The position numbers were made by a program, and so were the translations under genes. The notes below the pieces were generated by a model, which worked only from the letters and a program-made list of their open reading frames with translations, was not told the origin of the DNA and did no database searches. Of a stretch of DNA of 64,000 nt, positions 22,413 through 32,123 are shown piece after piece. This DNA comes from Pseudemcibacter aquimaris. GTDB lineage: Bacteria > Pseudomonadota > Alphaproteobacteria > Sphingomonadales > Emcibacteraceae. Where the stretch lies: assembly GCF_028869115.1 (NCBI RefSeq), contig NZ_CP079800.1, positions 1,612,001 to 1,676,000 on the forward strand, read 5' to 3'. Numbering within the stretch: position 1 is the first letter of the stretch; every line of letters starts with the position of its first letter.

Positions 22413-24830
22413 ATGTTTCGTAAATTATTCGTATTACTCACTTTGTGTGTATCATTTGCGACGGTTTCAACGGCGCAAGTGCAACAGACAAAAGGAAACT
22501 ATGTCGACAAATTCCGCCAAATGGATGAAATCTGGCCAACGGCCAACTCATACCGTACGGCTGGTGGTGAGCCTGGCCATGAATATTGGCAGCAGCGCGC
22601 TGATTATAAAATCAACGTGACGATGGATGAAAAGAACCACCGTATTGATGGTAATGTTGAAATCACATACCACAACAATTCACCTGATACACTGCGTTTT
22701 CTTTGGGTTCAACTTGATCAGAACCGTTTCAACAAAGATTCCATGCAACATAAGACAGCAACATACAGTGCACCGGATAGCGTAAAAGGCTTTGATGGTG
22801 ACCCTGCTCGTCTTAGCCTTGGTCAATTGCGCAGAATGCAGCTTCAGGAAGACCGCGAGTTCGGTTTTGAAGTCAGCAGCGTAAAACAATCCGGCCGTGA
22901 TCTTAAATTCACGGTTGTTGGCACAAAGATGCGTGTTGATCTATTAACACCACTTAAAACAGGTGAAAATGTAACCTTTGACGTTGATTATGCCTTTAAC
23001 ATCATCGAAAGCGATGTGATGGGTGGCCGTGGCGGTTACGAACACTTCCCTGATGATGAAATCGAAGGTGGTGGCTATCTATACGAAATGTCACAGTGGT
23101 ACCCACGTATGGGTGCATATACTGACTATGAAGCATGGACTGCGAAAGAATTCCTTGGTTCCGGTGAATTTACACAGGAATTTGGTGATTTTGATGTAAC
23201 ACTTACTGTTCCAGCCGACCATGTTGTTGCGGCAACAGGTGAGCTTCAAAACATGACTGATGTTATGACACCAACTCAGCTTGAGCGCTGGGAAGAAGCG
23301 AAAACAGCAGAACGTCCTGTTTATATCGTGACACCTGAAGAAGCCCTTGAAAATGAAAAAGAAGGCACAAACGACACAAAAACTTGGCATTTCAAAGCCG
23401 AGAATGTTCGTGACTTCGCTTGGGCATCTTCACGTAAGTTTGCATGGGATGCTAAAGGATATAACCAAGGTGGTTCAGTACGTCCATTCGTAATGGCCAT
23501 GTCATTCTTCCCGAAAGAAGGTGGCGAGCTTTGGGAAAAATATTCAACAGAAGTTGTGATCCACACAATGGAAGTTTATAGCCGCGTTTCATTCGAATAT
23601 CCATATCCGGTTGCTATTTCTGTAAATGGACCTGTTGGCGGTATGGAATATCCGATGATCACATTTAACGGTCCGCGTACGATCCTTAATGATGATGGTA
23701 CACGTACATATACAATGGCGGAAAAAGAATTCCTGATCGGCGTGGTTATCCACGAAGTCGGTCACTTCTATTTCCCAATGATTGTTAACAGTGACGAGCG
23801 TCAATGGACATGGATGGACGAAGGGCTAAACAGTTATCTTGACGGTGTTGCTGGTCGTGAATGGAATTATGACTGGGCAAATTCAGAACCATCAGACATC
23901 ATTGATTATATGAAGTCGCAAAATCAGGTTCCGATCATGACACAATCAGACAGTGTTCTTCGTCTTGGACCTAACGCGTATACGAAGCCGGCGACATCGC
24001 TTAATATCCTTCGTGAAGTGATCCTTGGCCGTGAACTGTTTGATTTCGCGTTTAAAGAATACTCACGTCGTTGGATGTTCAAGCGCCCTACTCCTTCTGA
24101 TTTCTTCCGTACAATGGAAGAAGCATCAGGCGTAGATCTTGATTGGTTCTGGCGTGGTTGGTATTACACAACGGATCATGTGGATATCTCACTAGATCAC
24201 ATTTACCAAATGCGTATGGATACTAAAGATCCTGATATTGATTTCGCACGTCGTCGTGACGAATTTAACCAAAAGCCAAAATCGCTTTATGTTAAACGTA
24301 ACGAAGAAGAAGGCATGCGTTCATGGATCCAGCGTAACCCAGATGTTCGTGACTTCCATAATGAAAACGATCAATTCACCGTTACAAATAAAGAACGTAA
24401 CGAATATATCGATTTCCTTGATGGTCTTGAGCCACGTGAACGTGCAGAATTCGAGCGCGCCGTTGAAGAAGACAAGAATTACTATGTTCTTGAGTTCTCT
24501 AACAAAGGCGGTCTTGTAATGCCGATCCTGATTGAATTTACATTCACTGACGGTTCTACAGAATTCATGAACATTCCGGCGGAAATCTGGCGTCGTAACC
24601 ACCTTAAGGTGAAAAAGCTTTTCGTTTTTGATAAAGAAGTCGAGCGCGTAGAACTTGATCCGGACTGGTACACTGCGGACACGAATGTGGAAAATAACCA
24701 CTACCCTCGTCGCATTATCCCAAGCCGTATCGAAGCTTACAAAAGCTCACCACGTGGTGGTCTAAAACGTCGTAATGTTATGCATGACATTAAGACAGAA
24801 CTTAAAGAGCCAAAGAACGAAAATAAATAA
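22413..24830 (+). CDS. Secreted M1-family metallopeptidase
   Basis: An 805-aa protein. The ATG at 22413 is preferred (GGAG 8 bases upstream); one at 22398 overlaps that site. Signal peptide to about residue 22. M1 hallmarks: GGMEYPMITFNGP in place of the GAMEN exopeptidase motif, and HEVGH at 447-451 with the third zinc ligand E470 in WMDEGLNSY. These are complete, so activity is likely. M1 enzymes are aminopeptidases; a periplasmic or surface form would process peptides taken up as food. Coupled by TAATG to the DUF6702 gene. Confidence 0.88.
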   Translation: MFRKLFVLLTLCVSFATVSTAQVQQTKGNYVDKFRQMDEIWPTANSYRTAGGEPGHEYWQQRADYKINVTMDEKNHRIDGNVEITYHNNSPDTLRFLWVQLDQNRFNKDSMQHKTATYSAPDSVKGFDGDPARLSLGQLRRMQLQEDREFGFEVSSVKQSGRDLKFTVVGTKMRVDLLTPLKTGENVTFDVDYAFNIIESDVMGGRGGYEHFPDDEIEGGGYLYEMSQWYPRMGAYTDYEAWTAKEFLGSGEFTQEFGDFDVTLTVPADHVVAATGELQNMTDVMTPTQLERWEEAKTAERPVYIVTPEEALENEKEGTNDTKTWHFKAENVRDFAWASSRKFAWDAKGYNQGGSVRPFVMAMSFFPKEGGELWEKYSTEVVIHTMEVYSRVSFEYPYPVAISVNGPVGGMEYPMITFNGPRTILNDDGTRTYTMAEKEFLIGVVIHEVGHFYFPMIVNSDERQWTWMDEGLNSYLDGVAGREWNYDWANSEPSDIIDYMKSQNQVPIMTQSDSVLRLGPNAYTKPATSLNILREVILGRELFDFAFKEYSRRWMFKRPTPSDFFRTMEEASGVDLDWFWRGWYYTTDHVDISLDHIYQMRMDTKDPDIDFARRRDEFNQKPKSLYVKRNEEEGMRSWIQRNPDVRDFHNENDQFTVTNKERNEYIDFLDGLEPRERAEFERAVEEDKNYYVLEFSNKGGLVMPILIEFTFTDGSTEFMNIPAEIWRRNHLKVKKLFVFDKEVERVELDPDWYTADTNVENNHYPRRIIPSRIEAYKSSPRGGLKRRNVMHDIKTELKEPKNENK

Positions 24831-25339
24831 TGTCTAAGCTTTTTAAGATTATAACTTTATTGGTGATGGCGGGCGTATTTACTACGTCCGCTTTCGCACA
24901 TCAACAACGCGCAGCGATTACAAAGGTTCTGTTTAATAAGAACACAGGCAACCTGGAAGTAATGCACCGTTTCTATGTTCATGATACAGAACATGCCGTT
25001 CAAATGATCTTTGATAAGAATGCTGATATCATCAGTTCCAAAGAAACACAGGAACAATTCGCACAGTATGTCGCTGACAGATTTGCTATCAAGCCGCTTA
25101 ACGGTCCTGAATTAAAACTGGATATGGTTGGTTATGAAATTGACCGTCAATTCATCTGGGTTTATCAGGAAATTAAGGCACCGGAAAACATCGAAGGACT
25201 GACCATTATTCATAATGCGCTTCGTGATATTTGGGTTGATCAGATCAATACAGTGAACGTCGAAGGACGCGGTGAATTAAAAACGGCAACATTTGTTGGT
25301 AACATCGAACTTCTTAATGTTGAGCTCGATAAAGAGTAA
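24830..25339 (+). CDS. DUF6702 family exported protein
   Basis: A 169-aa protein with a signal peptide ending TTSAFAHQ. It begins with the family's HQQ..AITKVLFNKNTGNLEVMHRFYVHD and continues as an all-beta plus helix domain (WVYQEIKAPENIEGLTI). DUF6702 has no known function but is repeatedly found beside M1 peptidases, and here the start overlaps the peptidase stop by one base, so the two are made together. A chaperone or partner role is inferred. Confidence 0.75.
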   Translation: MSKLFKIITLLVMAGVFTTSAFAHQQRAAITKVLFNKNTGNLEVMHRFYVHDTEHAVQMIFDKNADIISSKETQEQFAQYVADRFAIKPLNGPELKLDMVGYEIDRQFIWVYQEIKAPENIEGLTIIHNALRDIWVDQINTVNVEGRGELKTATFVGNIELLNVELDKE

Positions 25340-25390
25340 TTTTTTTTCATAAAATTATTCACCAGAATATATTGTATACAAAAATCGTAA

Positions 25391-25422
25391 ATTATTGAAT
25401 ATGTTAAATAATATTCAATAAT
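25391..25422. repeat. Perfect 12-bp inverted repeat after DUF6702 gene
   Basis: ATTATTGAATAT (25391-25402) and ATATTCAATAAT (25411-25422) are exact reverse complements with an 8-base loop. AT-only stems with no T-tract suit an operator as well as a weak transcript end. Confidence 0.55.
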
Positions 25423-25463
25423 CCCTCTTCTATTTTCTTAAGATGTATCTGAGATATATTATT

Positions 25464-25490
25464 AAGTCGTTGAAATATAACGACTTTTAA
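25464..25490 (+). terminator. Terminator-like hairpin
   Basis: AAGTCGTT (25464-25471) pairs with AACGACTT (25479-25486) over a 7-base loop, followed by a T-rich stretch (TTTTAAGATTTT). Likely end of the M1/DUF6702 transcript. Confidence 0.5.
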
Positions 25491-25595
25491 GATTTTATTC
25501 ATATTTGATTATTATTATCATCACCCTGCAGCAAAAGTTACATATTGGTGGGCTACATTGTACTTGGGAATATTTTTGATAAATAGGTGATACAA

Positions 25596-27461
25596 ATGTT
25601 TGAAAAGTTAAAAGGAATGAGCAGAGCTGTTAATTCTGACACAAAAGCAAAATTAGACGCGCTAAATAGGTCGCAAGCGGTAATCGAATTTGATGCCGAA
25701 GGCTTGATAAAAACGGCGAATGAAAACTTCCTGAATGCTATGGGATATACCCTTGATGAAATAAAGGGTCGACACCACCGAATGTTTGTTGAACACGAAT
25801 ATGCAAAATCACAAGAATATAAAGATTTTTGGGCGGCCCTAAACCGCGGTGAATATCAGGTTGCGGAATATATGCGCCTTGCCAAAGGTGGACGCGAGAT
25901 TTGGATACAGGCATCCTATAATCCAATCCTTAATAACGATGGTATCGTGACAGGTGTTGTAAAGTTTGCAACAGACATCACAGAAAATAAATTAAGACGC
26001 GCCGATACCGAAGGGCAAATCGCCGCGCTTAACAAGGCACAGGCCGTCATTCATTTCAATCTTGATGGCACCATCATTGAAGCCAACGAAAATTTCTGTA
26101 GTGCGATGGGGTATGCCCTATCCGAAATACAGGGCGAACATCACAGTATGTTTGTTGATACGGAATATGCAGACAGTGATGAATATAAAGAATTTTGGGC
26201 AAGCTTAAACCGTGGTAAATACCAAACCGCAGAATATAAACGTATTGCCAAAGGTGGTCGTGAAATCTGGATCAGTGCATCATATAACCCAATATTCGAT
26301 GCCAAAGGACGTGTAATTAAGGTTGTAAAGTTCGCAACCGACATAACGGCGCAAAAAATGCAACTTGCTGATTATAACGGACAGTTAGAAGCCGTTGATA
26401 AATCACAAGCGGTTATTTCATTTAATATGGATGGCACAATCATTGATGCAAACCGAAACTTCCTTGATGCCGTTGGTTATGATTTAAGCGAGATCAAAGG
26501 ACAACATCACCGTCTATTTGTTGATCCATCATTTGCAACCAGTCAGGAATATGAAGCATTCTGGTCAAAATTGAATAAAGGTGAATTCCAAGCTGCCGAA
26601 TATAAACGCTATGGCAAAAACGGTAAGGAAATTTGGATACAAGCAACATATAATCCGATCATGGATGTGAACGGCAAACCGTTTAAGGTTGTAAAATTCG
26701 CGTCAAATATCACTGACGCTGTGCTTGAACGCCGCCGTAAAGAACAAGTTCAAAAAGATATCGCAAAAGAACTCGCCAGTATTAATCATGCAATGCTAAG
26801 TGCGACTGAACAGGCAAACAGTGCCGCCCATTCATCAGAAGAAACAAACGTAAGCGTGCAAGCGGTTGCGGCGGGTGTTGAAGAATTTGATGCAGCAATC
26901 ACGTCAATCGCTGATAGCATGCGTAAATCACGCGAGACATCGGATGATGCATTTAAGCGATCAGAATCCGGTGGTGAAGCAACAAAGCGACTAATTCAAA
27001 CGGCAAAAGCAATGACAAATATTGTGGAAATGATCCAGGATATTGCCAATCAGATTAATTTGCTTGCGCTAAATGCCACCATTGAATCTGCCCGTGCCGG
27101 TGAAGCAGGTCGTGGATTTGCTGTTGTTGCAAACGAGGTTAAAAACCTTGCCGCACAAGCGGCAAATGCAACAGACCAGATTTCAAGTGAAATTCACGGA
27201 ATGCAGAAAGTATCTGAAGAGGTTGATGATAATTTCACAGCCATTAGAGATTCACTTAATGAAGTCCGCACCTATGTTGTGGATAGTTCAAGTGCCGTTG
27301 AACAGCAGAGTGCTGCTGCGAGAGAGATGACTGGTAACATGCAAAGTGCTGCCAGTGGCGTTTCATCCATTAATGTCAACATCAATGAAATTGCGGTTGC
27401 AACCAATCAGGCAAATGATGCGACAAGCAAAGTGGAAGAAATGTCAAAATCAATTGCCTAA
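25596..27461 (+). CDS. Cytoplasmic methyl-accepting chemotaxis protein with three PAS domains
   Basis: A 621-aa protein; ATG at 25596 with AGGTG 8 bases upstream. Three tandem PAS-PAC units (about 20-130, 140-255, 262-378) are near copies: each has SQAVI.F, an NENF/NRNF segment, HHRMFV or HHSMFV, and REIWIQASYNPI or similar. No membrane segment is present, so it senses inside the cell. The signalling domain (about 385-621) has the standard hairpin tip [23 protein letters not shown] units of this aerotaxis type often bind haem or flavin. No che genes are adjacent. Confidence 0.9.
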   Translation: MFEKLKGMSRAVNSDTKAKLDALNRSQAVIEFDAEGLIKTANENFLNAMGYTLDEIKGRHHRMFVEHEYAKSQEYKDFWAALNRGEYQVAEYMRLAKGGREIWIQASYNPILNNDGIVTGVVKFATDITENKLRRADTEGQIAALNKAQAVIHFNLDGTIIEANENFCSAMGYALSEIQGEHHSMFVDTEYADSDEYKEFWASLNRGKYQTAEYKRIAKGGREIWISASYNPIFDAKGRVIKVVKFATDITAQKMQLADYNGQLEAVDKSQAVISFNMDGTIIDANRNFLDAVGYDLSEIKGQHHRLFVDPSFATSQEYEAFWSKLNKGEFQAAEYKRYGKNGKEIWIQATYNPIMDVNGKPFKVVKFASNITDAVLERRRKEQVQKDIAKELASINHAMLSATEQANSAAHSSEETNVSVQAVAAGVEEFDAAITSIADSMRKSRETSDDAFKRSESGGEATKRLIQTAKAMTNIVEMIQDIANQINLLALNATIESARAGEAGRGFAVVANEVKNLAAQAANATDQISSEIHGMQKVSEEVDDNFTAIRDSLNEVRTYVVDSSSAVEQQSAAAREMTGNMQSAASGVSSINVNINEIAVATNQANDATSKVEEMSKSIA

Positions 27462-27492
27462 CCGAAGATTAGGTAATATCCCGAGTACGCCC

Positions 27493-27527
27493 GAAAAGGG
27501 AAGCCTGTCCGCGGCTTCCCTTTTTAT
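27493..27527. terminator. Bidirectional terminator
   Basis: GGGAAGCC and GGCTTCCC form a strong stem with T's after it on the plus strand and also TTTT on the minus strand. It can end the chemoreceptor transcript and the small minus-strand ORF at 27531-27635. Confidence 0.8.
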
Positions 27528-27530
27528 TTT

Positions 27531-27635
27531 TCAGCAAAAGCCTTTCATCAATGATTTGGGGATAAGGAATAACGCCCCTCTGCGCCATGGTTTTTTTGGT
27601 CTGCGCACCATTGATGATTTACGACCTGCCGTCAT
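27531..27635 (-). CDS. Small basic ORF, 34 codons
   Basis: It begins MTAGRKSSMVRRPKKPW and continues RRGALFLIPKSLMKGFC. The start has an apt ribosome site (AAAGGA, 7 bases upstream of ATG 27635), and the stop is followed at once by the bidirectional terminator. About a quarter of residues are Arg or Lys. This layout argues for translation, but no family is known to me and it could be chance. Confidence 0.4.
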   Translation of the reverse strand: MTAGRKSSMVRRPKKPWRRGALFLIPKSLMKGFC

Positions 27636-27687
27636 AGTCTATCCTTTCGGTTAGTTGCTGATGGAAAATGAATATTGTTTTTAGGGA

Positions 27688-27762
27688 GAAAAAAACACCG
27701 CAGGCGACGAGAGGATCGCCTTTCACAAGATATATTGAACCACTTCGTATGGTTCACGGTGT
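27688..27762 (-). ncRNA. Candidate structured RNA or branched terminator
   Basis: Read on the minus strand, ACACCG (27762-27757) pairs with CGGTGT (27700-27695) and encloses two hairpins: TGAACCA/TGGTTCA with loop TACGAAG, and GGCGA/TCGCC. A T-tract (27695-27689) follows the outer stem. It lies about 80 bases after the DUF3108 gene stop. A second hairpin with 9-bp arms (CTTTTTATT/AATAAAAAG, 27787-27811) lies between. A small RNA, a 3'-UTR element or an elaborate terminator are all possible. Confidence 0.45.
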
Positions 27763-27843
27763 AATTCCCATATAGAACCTCGTAAGCTTTTTATTATCTT
27801 ACAATAAAAAGACTAACAAATCCAGATGACAGGAATATGACGT

Positions 27844-28707
27844 TTAATCGCGATTGTTTTCGGCGGTTAAAATATTGCCTTCTATTGGCTCAATAGAAAA
27901 GTCAGAAAGATAAATGCGGACCTTGCCCCAACCAATTTTAAATTCTGTGTATACAGGTAACATACCATTAAAACCCGGCATTTTACCAAACCACAGGCGG
28001 CTGTCCTGGTCGTCGTCCTCGCGCCCTCTTTTGCGTTCTTTCTTTGGATCGGTGCTGCGAATGCCGCCGGCAAGAAGTTCACCATCGATTTTACAAATGG
28101 TTGTTTCGCCCTCGAACACGGAACGTCTTTCTTTTTCCAAGGTTTCATATTCATCACATAAGAAACTTTGTGATGAAACAAATACACCACCAAATTGGCG
28201 ATCACGATATCCATTTTTATAATCACGATTGAAATTTTCATTCATGATCATATTAAGAAACAACGTCATCGGATCAAATCCGTGCTTATCCAAATCATCA
28301 ATGGGAATATATTCTGTGTTTTCGCGTAATTCGAGTTCCTGAACATGATCAGTGACCATTAAATTATCAGGATTAAAGGATACTTTATTCAGATATTTAA
28401 ACTTTCCGAAGTTACCCTGACTTTGATAATAAAGCTGTCGGTACTCACCGGTGCGGTGCATGATACCGCGGGCCATGGTGTTATTTTCCATTTTGCCTAC
28501 GATGGATGCAATGCCCTTTACTTTGTAATGGGCACTGACCTCATAATTATTATTATCGATGATAGTATCGCTTGTGATTTCCGCGACGGTAAAGCCACCC
28601 CAATATGCCTTATATTTAAGGTTTACTTTATAGGACGACCCGATCTGGGCATTCGCGTAAGCGCTGAATGTGAATAATATCAGTATCGTCCTAATCAGTA
28701 TTTTCAT
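27844..28707 (-). CDS. DUF3108 family exported protein
   Basis: A 287-aa protein with a signal peptide (ILFTFSAYANAQ). The mature part opens YKVNLKYKAYWGGFTVAEI and has repeated beta strands; DGELLAGG and a charged insert with KKERKRGRED are seen near residue 225. DUF3108 proteins are periplasmic or outer-membrane-linked beta proteins of unknown function, common in alphaproteobacteria. It lies 8 bases after the valS stop on the same strand, so it may be co-transcribed. Confidence 0.75.
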   Translation of the reverse strand: MKILIRTILILFTFSAYANAQIGSSYKVNLKYKAYWGGFTVAEITSDTIIDNNNYEVSAHYKVKGIASIVGKMENNTMARGIMHRTGEYRQLYYQSQGNFGKFKYLNKVSFNPDNLMVTDHVQELELRENTEYIPIDDLDKHGFDPMTLFLNMIMNENFNRDYKNGYRDRQFGGVFVSSQSFLCDEYETLEKERRSVFEGETTICKIDGELLAGGIRSTDPKKERKRGREDDDQDSRLWFGKMPGFNGMLPVYTEFKIGWGKVRIYLSDFSIEPIEGNILTAENNRD

Positions 28708-28715
28708 GGCTACCC

Positions 28716-31391
28716 TTAATTCATTGCGTTAAGTCTTTCTAACGCTTGCTTTATTTTGTCTGCCTTGGTTTCTGCTTCTTCAAGGCCTTTTTTATTTTCA
28801 GCAATCACGTGTGCTGGCGCTTTTGACACAAAGTTTTCATTGTTCAATCTTCCGGATACAGACTTGATTTCTTTTTCAAGTTTTTCCAGCGATTTTCCAA
28901 GTCTTGCTTTTTCAGCGTCAATGTCAATCACATCTGCAAGTGGCAAGTAATATGTTGCTTCACCAACCACAACAGAAATGGCTCCATTTGGTGCATCCCC
29001 ATCAAGTGTATCAACATTTTCCAGCCTTGCAAGGCGCTTTAAGACGTCCATCTGTGCGCTTAACGCATTTTTGGTACCATCTGCCGCATCTGCAACCAAC
29101 ATATCGATTTTGGCGCCCGCAGGGACGTTCATTTCTGAACGCGCCGCACGGATATCCGTGATCAATGTGATTAACCAGTTCATTTCTTCACTGGCCGCTT
29201 CATTAACGTTGGCCGCGTTATATGTTGGCCATGTGGCCAAAATAAGGTCACTATCACGATTTTCTGATAATTTACCCCAAAGCTCTTCAGTAACAAATGG
29301 CATAAATGGATGCAGCATTTTTAGGATCTGATCCATAACCCATGCGGCTGTCTTGCGGCATTCGTCCTTGTCTGCGCCATCATCGGCATAAAATTGTGGT
29401 TTTACCAGTTCAATGAACCAATCACAGAAAGTACCCCATGTGAAATGGTATGCTGCTGCGGCCGCGTCATTATAACGGAATGCTTCAAGTGATTCCGTAA
29501 CCTTAAGTGCTGCTTTTTCTGCTTCACCGATGATCCACTTATTTAGTGTTAGATTAACATCTGACGGATTAAATTCGCCACCTGTGTTAAAGCATTCATT
29601 CATTTCGCAGAATTTCGCCGCATTCCAAAGTTTAGTTCCGAAATTACGGTATCCTTCAACACGTTTGTCGGACATTTTAATGTCCCTGCCCTGCGCTTCC
29701 ATAGCGGCAAGCGTGAAACGAAGCGCATCTGCGCCGTATTTATCCGCAAGTTCAAGCGGATCGATTACGTTTCCTTTTGATTTTGACATTTTGGCGCCAT
29801 GTTCATCACGAACAAGCGCATGAACATATACTGTTTCAAATGGTACTTCTGGTTCGCCATTTTCGTCCTTCATGAAATAAAGGCCGTCCATCATCATTCT
29901 GGCAACCCAGAAGAAAATAATGTCAAAACCTGTCACAAGAACATCTGATTTATAATAACGCTTAAGTTCCGGTGTATCTTCTGGCCAGCCCATTGTGCCA
30001 TTTGGCCACAGTGCTGATGAGAACCACGTATCAAGTACGTCTTCATCACGGGTAAGTTCTTTTACTTCGCCGTAATGGGCGTCTGCTTCTTTTTGCGCTT
30101 CTTCTTCTGTTACAGCAACAAATGTTTCACCGTCCGGTCCGTACCATGCCGGGATTTGATGCCCCCACCAAAGTTGACGTGACACACACCATGGTTCGAT
30201 GTTACGCATCCATTCGAAATATGTTTTTTCCCACGTCTTCGGAACGAATTTTGTATCACCATCTTCAACGGCGCTGATTGCTTTTTTCGCAAGCGTTTCT
30301 GCGTCAACATACCATTGATCGGTTAGCCACGGTTCAATTGGAACACCACTACGGTCGCCATATGGAACCATGTGTACGGTTGGTTCGATTTTTTCAAGCA
30401 ATCCAAGTTCATCCATTTTAGCGACAATTTTCTTACGTGCTTCAAAACGTTCCATGCCACGGTATTCTTCAGGAACATTGTCATTAAGGTGCGCATATTC
30501 ATCAAAGATATTGATATTTTCAAGATCATGACGTTTACCAACCATGTGGTCATCAAAGTCATGGGCTGGTGTGATCTTCACGGCGCCTGATCCCTTTTCC
30601 GGATCGGCATGTTCATCAGCAACCACAATCAGTTTACGGCCAACGATCGGTAGTGTCAGTGTTTTACCAATAAGATCTTTATAACGTTCATCATCGGCAT
30701 TAACAGCAACAGCCACATCACCAAGCATTGTTTCTGGACGTGTTGTTGCAACGGTAATAAAGCGACCTTCCTGTCCATCAACAGGATATTTGAAATGCCA
30801 GTAATTGCCGTTTACTTCTTTTTGTTCCACCTCAAGATCAGAAATCGCTGTGCAAAGCTTGGGATCCCAGTTCACAAGTCGTTTTGCTTTGAAAATCAGA
30901 TCATCATGATAAAGATCAACGAATTTTTTAAGGACCGCTTCGACGAAACCATCATCCATGGTGAATTTTTGACGGCTCCAATCACAGCTTTGACCAAGGC
31001 GGCGCATTTGATTAAAGATCATGCCACCGGATTCTTCTTTCCATTCCCAGACGCGCTCGATAAATTTATCACGGCCAAGGTCATGTCGGCTTATGCCCTC
31101 TGCATCCAGTTTACGTTCAACAACCATTTGTGTTGCAATACCAGCATGGTCCATTCCAGGCTGCCACAAGACATCTTTACCGCGCATACGTTCAAATCGG
31201 ATAAGGATATCCTGTAACGTATGATTTAACGCATGACCAATATGTAGGTTCCCTGTCACATTTGGTGGCGGAAGAATAATGGTAAATGGATCCGCATCCG
31301 GACGCTGCCCACATTTAAAGGCACCTTTGTCGTCCCAATTGTCGTAAATATCTTTTTCGCGGTTTGCAAAATCAAAAGTTTTTTCAAGCAT
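28716..31391 (-). CDS. valS: Valyl-tRNA synthetase
   Basis: An 891-aa class I synthetase charging tRNA-Val. ATG at 31391 (MLEKTFDFANREKD) is taken as the start; the frame runs 13 codons further up but that extension is not family-like. HIGH motif is in PPPNVTGNLHIGHALNH, KMSKS in GAKMSKSKGNVIDP. The editing domain (about 190-350; TTRPETMLGDVAVAV) and a C-terminal coiled coil (about 815-890) are complete. Gene order valS - popZ - tolC - PCMT is typical of alphaproteobacteria. Confidence 0.97.
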   Translation of the reverse strand: MLEKTFDFANREKDIYDNWDDKGAFKCGQRPDADPFTIILPPPNVTGNLHIGHALNHTLQDILIRFERMRGKDVLWQPGMDHAGIATQMVVERKLDAEGISRHDLGRDKFIERVWEWKEESGGMIFNQMRRLGQSCDWSRQKFTMDDGFVEAVLKKFVDLYHDDLIFKAKRLVNWDPKLCTAISDLEVEQKEVNGNYWHFKYPVDGQEGRFITVATTRPETMLGDVAVAVNADDERYKDLIGKTLTLPIVGRKLIVVADEHADPEKGSGAVKITPAHDFDDHMVGKRHDLENINIFDEYAHLNDNVPEEYRGMERFEARKKIVAKMDELGLLEKIEPTVHMVPYGDRSGVPIEPWLTDQWYVDAETLAKKAISAVEDGDTKFVPKTWEKTYFEWMRNIEPWCVSRQLWWGHQIPAWYGPDGETFVAVTEEEAQKEADAHYGEVKELTRDEDVLDTWFSSALWPNGTMGWPEDTPELKRYYKSDVLVTGFDIIFFWVARMMMDGLYFMKDENGEPEVPFETVYVHALVRDEHGAKMSKSKGNVIDPLELADKYGADALRFTLAAMEAQGRDIKMSDKRVEGYRNFGTKLWNAAKFCEMNECFNTGGEFNPSDVNLTLNKWIIGEAEKAALKVTESLEAFRYNDAAAAAYHFTWGTFCDWFIELVKPQFYADDGADKDECRKTAAWVMDQILKMLHPFMPFVTEELWGKLSENRDSDLILATWPTYNAANVNEAASEEMNWLITLITDIRAARSEMNVPAGAKIDMLVADAADGTKNALSAQMDVLKRLARLENVDTLDGDAPNGAISVVVGEATYYLPLADVIDIDAEKARLGKSLEKLEKEIKSVSGRLNNENFVSKAPAHVIAENKKGLEEAETKADKIKQALERLNAMN

Positions 31392-31487
31392 TTCTTTAAT
31401 CTTTATTCCATATAAAAACAGAAGAGCCAATCTACTGGCCCTTCTGTGTAAAAATATAACTTATTTATTCGTTTGTCTTTAAATAAT

Positions 31488-32123
31488 TTATGGTTTTTTC
31501 GTTCTTGCCAGCCTTGCTATTTCCTTAGCGACCATACGTTCTGCAATATCGGGCAGATTTTCATCTAACCATTGCTTGACCATTGGTCTAAGAAGTTCAC
31601 GGACAAGGTCTTCCAGTGTGTTTCCTGATCCTTGATAACCGGTGGTAAGGAGTGCTGATAATGCATCAAATTGCCCCATTACATCGCCAGACGGTCCATC
31701 AGACATAATTGGCTCATGTGCATAATCCGGATCGACATCATCAATACCAAGATCATCCATCGCGGCAACTGGTTCGGGTTCAGGCTCAGGTTCTGGCTCG
31801 GGTTCCGGCTCTGGCTCTGGTTCAGGTTCCGGCTCTTCTTCCATAACGAGTTCTTCTACCTCGTCTGGTGTTTCTGGCACGTCATCAAAAAGACTATCGA
31901 TGTCATCTGCTGACATTTCTTCTTCTAGGTCGTCTTCTGTAAGTTCCAATACTTCCTCTTCGGGTTCTGGTTCTGGTTCCGGTTCGGGCTCAGGCTCTGG
32001 TTCAGGGGCTGGCTCCGGTGCGGCCTCAGCTGCAGGCTCCTCGTCATCCTCCGAAATAATTCGGCGGATAGAAGCCAGGATTTCCTCCATGCTGGGTTCT
32101 TCTTCTTTTTCCGGTTCGCTCAT
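31488..32123 (-). CDS. popZ: Polar organising protein PopZ (DUF2497)
   Basis: A 211-aa protein with the PopZ plan: N-terminal helix [16 protein letters not shown], a Pro/Glu-rich disordered middle, and a C-terminal helical part ([20 protein letters not shown], then [17 protein letters not shown]). PopZ self-assembles at the cell pole and anchors the chromosome origin through ParB. The linker here is almost pure Glu-Pro repeats in two blocks (about residues 38-55 and 95-119), coded by 6-base repeats, so its length may vary. Confidence 0.93.
   Translation of the reverse strand: MSEPEKEEEPSMEEILASIRRIISEDDEEPAAEAAPEPAPEPEPEPEPEPEPEPEEEVLELTEDDLEEEMSADDIDSLFDDVPETPDEVEELVMEEEPEPEPEPEPEPEPEPEPEPEPVAAMDDLGIDDVDPDYAHEPIMSDGPSGDVMGQFDALSALLTTGYQGSGNTLEDLVRELLRPMVKQWLDENLPDIAERMVAKEIARLARTKKP

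Noticed and set aside
27660-27840. Structured region as tmRNA (two-piece) or SRP RNA
   Set aside because: No tRNA-like acceptor, no tag reading frame and no SRP loop sequence are visible; only hairpins and a T-tract.
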